The notes under the pieces were generated by a model. That model saw only the letters and a list, made by a program, of their open reading frames with translations. It was not told the DNA's origin and ran no database searches. 18,630 nucleotides of DNA from Candidatus Aerophobota bacterium (GTDB lineage Bacteria; Aerophobota; Aerophobia; Aerophobales; AE-B3A): the NCBI GenBank assembly GCA_030602105.1, contig JAUWAK010000008.1, positions 1 through 18,630 of the forward strand. Reading direction: 5' to 3'. Positions 1-6,294 of the stretch are shown in pieces. The position numbers and the translations under genes were made by a program. Numbering within the stretch: the first letter of the stretch is position 1; the number at the start of each line of letters is the position of its first letter.

Positions 1-118
1 GCACTGGCTATTTGCTTATCTAAACTTAGCAACTCACGAGCGGATGGGATGTAGCAGGCCCAATACAGGGAAGACGTAGACTGACAGAGGAGAAAGAAGG
101 CAGTTGACGGAGTGAAAA

Positions 119-1780
119 ATGAGCTCAAGACGAAGTGACGAGATAAAAAAAGGAGTGGAGCGAACTGCTCACCGGGCCCTTCTTTACAGCACCGGTCTCG
201 GAAAAGGGAATCTGGAGAGACCCTTCGTGGGGGTGGTCTCCAGTTTCAGCAGCCTGGTGCCTGGTCACGCAGGGATGAGGGAACTTGAAAGATTTATTGA
301 AAAGGGAGTAGAAGCGGGAGGGGGAACTCCCTTTATTTTTGGAGTTCCTGCTGTTTGTGATGGGATAGCAATGGGACACGGAGGAATGAGATACTCTCTT
401 CCCTTGAGGGAGCTGGTGGCTGATTCTATCGAATCAGTAGCCCAGGCCCACTGTCTTGATGGGCTCGTTCTTTTAACCAACTGTGACAAAATTACTCCTG
501 GATGTCTCATGGCGGCCGGCCGAGTCAATATCCCGACCATCATTATCACTGCTGGTCCTATGCTTTCGGGAAGACATGAGGGAAGAAGACTCTCTTATGT
601 CCGGGATACCTGGGAGGCTTTGGGCAGGCTGAAGGCGGGTGAGATAACTGAAGAGGATCTGGCATCACTGGAAAAAGAAGCTTGCCCCGGAGTAGGCTCC
701 TGCTCTGGGCTTTACACCGCTAACAGCATGGCTTGTCTCGGTGAGGTTCTAGGGATGAGCTTGCCGGGCTCAGGAACGGCCCTGGCTGTTTCTGCGAAAA
801 GAGGCCAGCTCGCTTATGAGAGCGGCAAAAGGGTGGTGAAAATAATCGAGGAGGACCTTTTGCCCCGGAAAATTATGGTCAAGGAAGCTTTTGAGAATGC
901 CATCCGGGCAGATATGGCTCTGGGAGGATCTACCAATACGGTTCTGCATCTTCTGGCTATTGCATATGAAGCAAAAGTCAAATTGTCTTTATCATCATTT
1001 GATAGAATAAGCCGCCAGATCCCCCATTTGGTTAATCTAAGGCCTGGGGGCGAGAACTTTATGGAAGATCTGGAGGAGGCGGGAGGCGTTCCGGGGCTGC
1101 TTAATACCCTTCGAGAGCATCTGGCTGATTGTCCCACCGTATGTGGCAAGAGTATCAAAAGAATAGCTGAAGAAGGCCGGGTGCATAATCGGGAAATAAT
1201 TAGAGACTTATCTTGCCCCTATCATAAAGAAGGAGGTATCGCCATCCTTTACGGATCTTTAGCTCCCGAAGGTGCTGTGGTGAAACAGTCCGCCGTAGCC
1301 GAGCAGCGGAAAAAGCTTGAAGGTATAGTGAGGGTCTTTGACAGCGAGGAAGAAGCCGTGGGGGCGATTCATAAGGATGAGATAAATGAGGGAGAAATCA
1401 TCGTCATTCGTTATGAGGGACCTAAGGGGGGACCAGGGATGCGCGAAATGCTATCGCCAACCTCGGCAGTGGTCGGAATGGGGTTATCCCAGAAAGCAGC
1501 CCTCATCACCGATGGTCGCTTCTCAGGAGGAACAAGGGGCCCCTGTGTAGGGCATATTTCTCCTGAGGCTCAAGAAGGGGGCTGTATTGCTCTGCTGAAA
1601 GATGGGGATAAGGTCTTGATTGATATTCCGGGAAGAAAATTGGAAGTGAATTTATCTTCAAAGGAGCTGGAAGAGAGAAAAAAAGGCTGGCGAAGGCCTG
1701 CCTGCAAAATAAAAGAAGGTTATTTGGCTCGTTATAGCCGGCTAGTTGGCCCAGCGAGTCAAGGAGCGGTGCTGGGCTAG
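119..1780 (+). CDS. ilvD: Dihydroxy-acid dehydratase
   Basis: Catalyses dehydration of 2,3-dihydroxy-isovalerate and 2,3-dihydroxy-3-methylvalerate to the 2-keto acids, the third common step of valine, leucine and isoleucine synthesis; cytosolic Fe-S enzyme. The 553-residue product is full length for the family. Visible motifs are PGHAGM (48-53), DGIAMGHGGMRYSLP (81-95), NCDKITPG (121-128, cluster Cys122 and the lysine carbamylated in relatives), CPGVGSCSGLYTANSM (189-204) and DGRFSGGTRGP near the C-terminus. The cysteine that supplies a third cluster ligand in plant-type [2Fe-2S] enzymes is replaced by the PGH motif, as in the E. coli-type enzyme, so an oxygen-sensitive [4Fe-4S] form is inferred. 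GGAG lies 6 nt before the ATG. queH follows 16 nt after the stop. No other ilv or leu gene is in the window. Confidence 0.97.
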   Translation: MSSRRSDEIKKGVERTAHRALLYSTGLGKGNLERPFVGVVSSFSSLVPGHAGMRELERFIEKGVEAGGGTPFIFGVPAVCDGIAMGHGGMRYSLPLRELVADSIESVAQAHCLDGLVLLTNCDKITPGCLMAAGRVNIPTIIITAGPMLSGRHEGRRLSYVRDTWEALGRLKAGEITEEDLASLEKEACPGVGSCSGLYTANSMACLGEVLGMSLPGSGTALAVSAKRGQLAYESGKRVVKIIEEDLLPRKIMVKEAFENAIRADMALGGSTNTVLHLLAIAYEAKVKLSLSSFDRISRQIPHLVNLRPGGENFMEDLEEAGGVPGLLNTLREHLADCPTVCGKSIKRIAEEGRVHNREIIRDLSCPYHKEGGIAILYGSLAPEGAVVKQSAVAEQRKKLEGIVRVFDSEEEAVGAIHKDEINEGEIIVIRYEGPKGGPGMREMLSPTSAVVGMGLSQKAALITDGRFSGGTRGPCVGHISPEAQEGGCIALLKDGDKVLIDIPGRKLEVNLSSKELEERKKGWRRPACKIKEGYLARYSRLVGPASQGAVLG

Positions 1781-1796
1781 AAAGCGCCAAAAAAAG

Positions 1797-2384
1797 ATGC
1801 GGCTGAATTCGTCTATTTCTTCAGGAAGACTTCTTCTGCACATTTGCTGTGCTCCCTGTGTTATTCATACTTTTTCAGAGTTAAGAAAGGATTTTAAGGA
1901 AATCTTTGCTTTCTGGTATAATCCCAATATTCATCCCTTTCTTGAATACCAGAGGCGTCTGGGGGCAGTGAGGATCTGGGTAGAAAGAGAAAAGGTACGG
2001 ATTCTCTATAAAGATGATTATGGCCTGAAAGGTTTTCTTCGTCAGGTGGTTTATCGGGAGGAAGAACGCTGCCGGGTGTGCTATCACATGAGGTTAAAGA
2101 TGACGGCTATGGTGGCCCGGAAGGGAAACTTTCACTATTTTAGCTCAACTCTACTCCTGTCTCCTCATCAGGATAAACAATTGCTTGAGGAGATTATGAG
2201 GGAGGTGGGGAAAGAGCACTCTGTTAGGCCCTATTTGGAAGAGGTTCAAGGAGGATGGCGAAAAGGTATGGATCTAGCAAGGGAAATGGGTTTGTACCGC
2301 CAGCAATATTGCGGATGTATCTACAGCGAGGGGGAAAGGTATAGGCGTAGCAAAGGAGCCCGGGGTAAGCCAAAACATCTCTAG
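1797..2384 (+). CDS. queH: Epoxyqueuosine reductase QueH
   Basis: Reduces epoxyqueuosine to queuosine in the wobble position of GUN-anticodon tRNAs; QueH is the analogue of the cobalamin enzyme QueG that is not homologous to it. With the ATG at 1797 the product has 195 residues and shows the family's metal-binding cysteines: HICCAPC (15-21), ERCRVC (90-95) and YCGC (171-174), with YNPNIHP (41-47) and the SSTLLLSPHQD segment between them. The frame is open upstream to a TTG at 1746 inside ilvD, but ATG 1797 places the conserved LLLHICCAPC core at the usual distance from the N-terminus. No strong ribosome-binding site is visible before either start. The gene lies 16 nt after ilvD and is probably cotranscribed. 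The C-terminal 15 residues are basic (RRSKGARGKPKHL). Confidence 0.93.
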   Translation: MRLNSSISSGRLLLHICCAPCVIHTFSELRKDFKEIFAFWYNPNIHPFLEYQRRLGAVRIWVEREKVRILYKDDYGLKGFLRQVVYREEERCRVCYHMRLKMTAMVARKGNFHYFSSTLLLSPHQDKQLLEEIMREVGKEHSVRPYLEEVQGGWRKGMDLAREMGLYRQQYCGCIYSEGERYRRSKGARGKPKHL

Positions 2385-2385
2385 G

Positions 2386-2448
2386 GCACCGTCACTCTGG
2401 GAAAAACGAGCTAGGATGACGGCTATGTTAAAGCTATCTTCCCGGTGC
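2386..2448. repeat. Long imperfect inverted repeat in the queH/era convergent spacer
   Basis: GCACCG (2386-2391) is matched by CGGTGC (2443-2448), and inside it GGAA (2400-2403) pairs with TTCC (2439-2442), giving a bulged stem of about 10 bp with a roughly 35-nt loop. It starts directly after the queH stop and sits between two convergent genes, where a terminator is expected. There is no T-run, so it is not a classical intrinsic terminator. The rest of the 134-bp spacer holds a small CCGG-8 nt-CCGG hairpin (about 2473-2488) and a weak TGAC/GTCA hairpin followed by GTTTT (about 2503-2521). Confidence 0.35.
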
Positions 2449-2518
2449 AATCCCGCTTGAGGGGTATTAACGCCGGTGTGCATTCCGGTCTTTGTGGGTC
2501 TTGACTTTCTTGTCAGTT

Positions 2519-3415
2519 TTACAGCCCGTACCCTAAATCCTTGAAGGATTCCTTTCGCCGCCGCCACCCCTTTTTTACTGCTACTCGAAGCTCCAGATAG
2601 ATTCGACAGCCCAGACGCTCTTCTATTTGGCCTCGGGCCGTCTCTCCTATCATTTTTATCATTTTCCCTGCTCGCCCAATAAGAATACCCTTTTGGGAGC
2701 GATGCTCTACATAAAGGGTGGCTTGAACATAAATTAAGTCCTCTTTTCTCTGTTCGAATTGATTCACCTTAACCAAGACTGAATAGGGGATTTCCTGATG
2801 AGCCAGGGCAAATATTCTTTCTCTGATGAGCTCAGCTACCAGGATACGCTCGGGCTGATCGGTAACCAAATCTGAGGAATAGTAGGGAGGATGCACGGGA
2901 AGGTACCGGATCATTTCCCCCCCCAGAATGGATATGTTGGTTCCCTTCTTAGCAGAGATAGGGATGATGCGAGCAAAAGGGAAAAGATTTTCGTAGGCCT
3001 GCCACAAGGACCTGAGTTGGTTTTCTTTGATTTTGTCAATTTTGTTCATAGCCAGGAAGACTATTTTTTCTATTGTCTTTAGTTTCTCTACGATGAATTT
3101 GTCTTCTTCGGAAATAGGAGAGGTACAATCTACCATGAGCACTATCATATCCACCCCTCCGAGCCCCCTGAGGGCTTGCTCAATAATGTGCCTGTCGAGA
3201 GGAGTCTTTGCCTGACTTAAACGGACTATTCCCGGCGTGTCGAGAAAGACTATTTGGGCTTCCTCGAAAGTGACTATTCCCCGAATGACGTTGCGAGTAG
3301 TCTGAGGTTTTTCAGAGACAATAGCGATTTTATCTCCCACCAGGTAGTTAATGAGGGTAGATTTTCCCACGTTGGGCCTGCCTATCAAACTAACGAATCC
3401 TGACTTGAATTTCAT
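2519..3415 (-). CDS. era: GTPase Era (ribosome assembly)
   Basis: Ras-like GTPase that binds the 3' end of 16S rRNA and assists 30S subunit maturation. The 298-residue length is typical. G motifs are G1 GRPNVGKST (12-20), the G2 region QTTRN (38-42), G3 DTPG (59-62), G4 NKID (124-127) and G5 SAK (about residue 154). The C-terminal KH domain has ILIGRAGKMIKMIG followed by a basic VKKGWRRR stretch. AAGGA lies 8 nt before the ATG. It is the last gene of the leftward block, 128 nt after glnA. That spacer holds no convincing promoter, only a GGGAC/GTCCC inverted repeat. In many bacteria era sits beside rnc, ybeY or recO; here it follows glnA instead, which is not functionally informative. Confidence 0.97.
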   Translation of the reverse strand: MKFKSGFVSLIGRPNVGKSTLINYLVGDKIAIVSEKPQTTRNVIRGIVTFEEAQIVFLDTPGIVRLSQAKTPLDRHIIEQALRGLGGVDMIVLMVDCTSPISEEDKFIVEKLKTIEKIVFLAMNKIDKIKENQLRSLWQAYENLFPFARIIPISAKKGTNISILGGEMIRYLPVHPPYYSSDLVTDQPERILVAELIRERIFALAHQEIPYSVLVKVNQFEQRKEDLIYVQATLYVEHRSQKGILIGRAGKMIKMIGETARGQIEERLGCRIYLELRVAVKKGWRRRKESFKDLGYGL

Positions 3416-3543
3416 CCGCTTATTCCTTGGTCCTTCAGGAGAATCGTGCCGAGATTAATGGAGACAAGGCGGGGTATAGAGCGGGACGGTAAAACCCTCT
3501 AGGACGTAGTCCCACTCGTTTTTGGATGAGAGGTACCATAGAC

Positions 3544-4878
3544 CTAGAGACGGGGAAGGTACTCTTCCAATTCGTAAGAGGTTACATGGGATCGATATCT
3601 TTCCCATTCCATTTTCTTGTTTTCTATGAGTTTATAGAATAGAGGCTTTCCCAGAGCTTTCTTCAGCCACTCACTCTTCTCGGCTATCTTTATAGCCTCC
3701 CACAGATTCTCAGGAAGGGACTTAATCCCCCTTCTCTGTCTTTCCTCATCGCTCATTTCGTAAACATTTTCTTTTACGGGAGGTACGAAATCATATTCTT
3801 TCTCTATTCCTTCCAATCCTGCTGCTAGCATTGTCGCATAGGCCAGATAGGGATTGCAGGCGGGATCAGGTGATCTTAGTTCCACCCGGGTAGCCTCCTC
3901 CTTACCCGGCTTGTAACTCGGAACTCGAACAAGGTCAGATCGGTTTCTCAGAGCCCAGGAAAGATAGACGGGAGCCTCGAATCCAGGGACCAGTCTTTTG
4001 TACGAATTCACCCATTGATTTGACACCAGGGCAAATTCTCGGACATGTCTCAGGAGTCCCGCGATGTATCTTTTAGCTATCTCTGATAGGTGATGTTCAT
4101 CGTCAGGATCAAAGAAGACATTAGCACCTCCCTTGAAAAGAGACTGATGGGTGTGCATGCCATTCCCACAGATCCCGTAAACTGGTTTGGGCATGAACGT
4201 GGCGTAGATATTGTTTTTTAGAGCTATCTCCTTTACCACCAGCCGACAGGTCATAGTACTGTCAGCCATACTCAGAGCATCAGTATACCTGAGGTCAATT
4301 TCATGCTGACTGGGAGCAACCTCGTGATGGCTGCATTCTACCTCGATTCCCATTTTCTTCAGGGCGAAAACTGTTTCCCTCCGGAAATCACTGGCCAGAT
4401 CCTGTGGAACGAGATCAAAGTAACCGCCATCATCCAGTCCTTGAGGAGGTATTTGGCTGGATTTGAAGTAGAAATATTCGAGCTCCGGTCCCACATAGAA
4501 AGTGTATCCCAATTCAGCTGCTCTTTTGAGAGTTCTCTTTAAGACGTATCGGGGATCTTCTTCGTATTGAGTCCCATCTGTGTGCAGAATGTCACAGAAC
4601 ATCCGTGCCACCCCCCCAAATTGGTCTCTCACCTGAGGGATGATGCAGAAGGTTGAAGGATCTGGCATAGCCATCATATCGCTCTCTTCGATTCTGCTAA
4701 ATCCTTCGATAGATGAGCCATCAAATCCTGCGCCCTCTTCCAGAGCTACTTCCAGCTCCTCCAAGGGGATGGAAAAGCTTTTCAGAAATCCCAATATGTC
4801 GACAAACCACAGACGGAAAAAGCTCACCTTATGCTTCCTTGCTTGCTCCAGCACCCATTTCTTGTCCTTGACTTCCAT
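3544..4878 (-). CDS. glnA: Glutamine synthetase type I, alpha subtype
   Basis: Makes glutamine from glutamate, ammonia and ATP; cytosolic dodecamer and main entry point of ammonium. The 444 residues equal the length of the Bacillus GSI-alpha enzymes. Seen in order: beta-grasp domain with DGSSIEGF (53-60), PELEYFYF (131-138), HHEVAPSQHEIDLRY (184-198), NGMHTHQSLF (239-248), the flap segment VPGFEAPVY with Glu301, NRSDLVRVP (312-320) and ELRSPDPACNPY (333-344). Arg62 is present in SRIEESDM; known alpha-type enzymes use this arginine for glutamine feedback inhibition. The beta-type adenylylation tyrosine context and the 25-residue beta insertion are absent, so control by feedback and a GlnR-like regulator is inferred rather than adenylylation. 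AAGGAG sits about 11 nt before the ATG, a long spacing. spoVG lies 93 nt upstream. Confidence 0.96.
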   Translation of the reverse strand: MEVKDKKWVLEQARKHKVSFFRLWFVDILGFLKSFSIPLEELEVALEEGAGFDGSSIEGFSRIEESDMMAMPDPSTFCIIPQVRDQFGGVARMFCDILHTDGTQYEEDPRYVLKRTLKRAAELGYTFYVGPELEYFYFKSSQIPPQGLDDGGYFDLVPQDLASDFRRETVFALKKMGIEVECSHHEVAPSQHEIDLRYTDALSMADSTMTCRLVVKEIALKNNIYATFMPKPVYGICGNGMHTHQSLFKGGANVFFDPDDEHHLSEIAKRYIAGLLRHVREFALVSNQWVNSYKRLVPGFEAPVYLSWALRNRSDLVRVPSYKPGKEEATRVELRSPDPACNPYLAYATMLAAGLEGIEKEYDFVPPVKENVYEMSDEERQRRGIKSLPENLWEAIKIAEKSEWLKKALGKPLFYKLIENKKMEWERYRSHVTSYELEEYLPRL

Positions 4879-4904
4879 TGTTTTTTGATTCTCCTTTTCC
4901 CTGG

Positions 4905-4956
4905 AAAAATTGATAAGAGTTGCTTTGAGGGTGCACTCCGCACTGTCCTGTTATCA
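4905..4956 (-). terminator. Weak terminator or attenuator-like hairpin between spoVG and glnA
   Basis: Reading the minus strand, TGATAA (4956-4951) pairs with TTATCA (4916-4911) and is followed at once by ATTTTT (4910-4905). Inside is a second small hairpin, GTGC-5 nt-GCAC (4943-4931). The outer stem is only 6 AT-rich base pairs with a 34-nt interior, so termination strength is doubtful. Its position, just after spoVG and before the glnA ribosome-binding site, would suit partial termination that uncouples glnA from the upstream genes. Confidence 0.3.
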
Positions 4957-4971
4957 GAGTTGAGTTTGGGA

Positions 4972-5226
4972 TTAGTCTTGGTGATCGTATTCTTGCAGTA
5001 CTCTTTCCTGAATGAGTTCTCTCAATTCCTGGTTAAGTGGGTAGGCAGTATCTATGAATTCTCCATTGGGCAGCTTACGAGAAGGCATAGCCACAAAAGG
5101 ACCGTCCTTTCCCTGGATTACTTTGAGTCCGTGAATCCGGAATGAATCATCAAAAGTTATGGTTGCCCAGGCTTTGAACCTGTCTTTGCCCTCAACTTTC
5201 CTGATCTTCACTTCCGAGATATTCAC
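4972..5226 (-). CDS. spoVG: SpoVG family nucleic-acid-binding regulator
   Basis: Small SpoVG protein; relatives bind DNA and RNA and modulate cell division, envelope or virulence genes, and occur far beyond spore formers, so the name does not imply sporulation. The chosen start is the GTG at 5226: AAGGAGG lies 6 nt upstream and translation then begins NISEVKIRKVEGKDR, matching the family N-terminus. A longer open frame to 5268 would add 14 atypical residues inside ispE and is rejected. The 84-residue product carries the conserved ITFDDSFRIHGLKVI and GPFVAMPSRK segments and an acidic tail (EYDHQD). The gene begins one base after the ispE stop, so the two are almost certainly translationally coupled. 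ispE-spoVG proximity is also known in Firmicutes. Confidence 0.93.
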   Translation of the reverse strand: MNISEVKIRKVEGKDRFKAWATITFDDSFRIHGLKVIQGKDGPFVAMPSRKLPNGEFIDTAYPLNQELRELIQERVLQEYDHQD

Positions 5227-5227
5227 C

Positions 5228-6100
5228 CTAGGCCTCCTTGACGCTTTTATCGGTGGCTCGTACTGCATTAACTCTTAATTTTCTTCCTAGTTTAGCAAGA
5301 ATACTCGTCACTTTCTCTTGATCTTCCGCCACCGCGAAAACAGTAGACCCACTTCCCGTCACTAAGGCACCTGTTGCTCCTGCTTCTATGAGTTTCGCTT
5401 TGATTTCTCGCAGAGCAGGAAATTCTTCAACAACCACCTCCTCCAGTTTATTATACAGAGGAAATTTGTTTACTCCTCTTATCCCTTCCTCTTTCAACAA
5501 TTCTTTAACGAGTTTAATATCTAGTCTCTTTTTTGTCAATTTTCCCTTGAGTCTGGAGTACACCCACGAGGTAAAAATTGGGATTCCGGGATCCACCAGG
5601 AGGAACCAGCCGTCTTTTAGGGGGGGAAGAGGTACAATTTTCTCTCCCCTTCCTCGAACTAGAGCTGTCCCCCCTGCCAGGCAAAAGGGAACATCCGATC
5701 CCAATCCAAGGGCTAACTTTGAGAGATCCAAGAAAGAAATATCAATGTCAAAGATCTTCCTCATACCTATGAGGGTAGCGGCGGCATCGGCACTACCTCC
5801 TCCCAGTCCTGATCCCACGGGAATATTCTTTTGAATTTCTATTTCTAGTCCCTGTTTTATTCCAACTGTCGCTAAGAGACTTTCCGCTGCTCGATAGCAG
5901 ATATTTCCCTGGTCCAGGGGAACTCTCTTGCTCTTGCAAAGAATCTTGATTCCACTCCTTCTGGGCCTCAAGATGAGCTTATCATACAGCCTCACCGACT
6001 GAATAATGGATTCAATCTCGTGATAACCATCACTGCGTCTCGCCAGTATATCCAGATAAAGATTGATCTTAGCTGCTGCCTGGAGCGTTACCTCGTTCAG
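5228..6100 (-). CDS. ispE: 4-diphosphocytidyl-2-C-methyl-D-erythritol kinase, probable CTG start
   Basis: Phosphorylates CDP-methylerythritol in the MEP isoprenoid pathway; GHMP kinase fold. The frame opened by a standard start (GTG at 5995) lacks the first strand and a catalytic lysine. Reading upstream in the same frame gives AAAKINLYLDILARRSDGYHEIES, the typical IspE N-terminus. No ATG, GTG or TTG exists between it and the upstream in-frame stop. The best start is CTG at 6100, with AAGGA (6113-6109) 8 nt before it, giving 290 residues, the usual length. With that numbering Lys11 is the catalytic lysine, the ATP loop PVGSGLGGGSADAAA spans 94-108, and Asp136 in GSDVPF is the catalytic aspartate. 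An ATC or ATA start slightly upstream, or a sequencing error, are alternatives. spoVG follows with a one-base gap. Confidence 0.92.
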   Translation of the reverse strand: MNEVTLQAAAKINLYLDILARRSDGYHEIESIIQSVRLYDKLILRPRRSGIKILCKSKRVPLDQGNICYRAAESLLATVGIKQGLEIEIQKNIPVGSGLGGGSADAAATLIGMRKIFDIDISFLDLSKLALGLGSDVPFCLAGGTALVRGRGEKIVPLPPLKDGWFLLVDPGIPIFTSWVYSRLKGKLTKKRLDIKLVKELLKEEGIRGVNKFPLYNKLEEVVVEEFPALREIKAKLIEAGATGALVTGSGSTVFAVAEDQEKVTSILAKLGRKLRVNAVRATDKSVKEA

Positions 6101-6108
6101 TTTTTCTA

Positions 6109-6113
6109 TCCTT
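6109..6113 (-). promoter_or_regulatory. Ribosome-binding site that decides the ispE start
   Basis: On the minus strand AAGGA stands 8 nt before CTG 6100. It is the only good ribosome-binding site in the correct place for an IspE N-terminus and supports initiation at this CTG rather than at the downstream GTG 5995, which would remove the catalytic lysine. Confidence 0.55.
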
Positions 6114-6124
6114 AAGATGAAATT

Positions 6125-6174
6125 GGATCCCTCAGTCTTTCTCGAATTTTGAATCTTTTCTCATTCCGGGATCC
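6125..6174 (-). repeat. Inverted repeat in the ispE leader
   Basis: GGATCCC (6125-6131) and GGGATCC (6168-6174) are perfect 7-bp inverted copies separated by 36 nt, ending about 12 nt upstream of the ispE ribosome-binding site on the minus strand. Between them, on the minus strand, is a 10-codon frame starting ATG at 6164 and preceded by AGGA at a 7-nt spacing. The rest of the 194-bp nrdJ-ispE spacer has a TTGACC hexamer near 6183 (minus) but no matching -10 box that I trust, and no good terminator after nrdJ. Confidence 0.4.
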
Positions 6175-6294
6175 TGAAGTGGGTCAAGGTAGAAAGTAAC
6201 GTCGGCTTAAGGGGCCAGTGATGTACGGGAGAGCACAGCTTGAAGGATTTTCGCGGGCATCGATTCCCCAAATTGGCACACCGGGAATTGGTGG

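Noticed and set aside
1..118. Promoter or upstream gene end before ilvD
   Set aside because: Stops interrupt all forward frames within the first bases I examined, and no -35/-10 pair with good spacing is visible; TTGACG at 103 lies too close to the start to serve.
5388..5834. 148-codon plus-strand open frame inside ispE
   Set aside because: Antisense shadow of a clear GHMP kinase; no motif and no independent signals.
6249..6294. Terminator after nrdJ
   Set aside because: An 8-bp stem with one wobble pair (CGATTCCC/GGGAATTG) is present, but no T-run follows on the minus strand.
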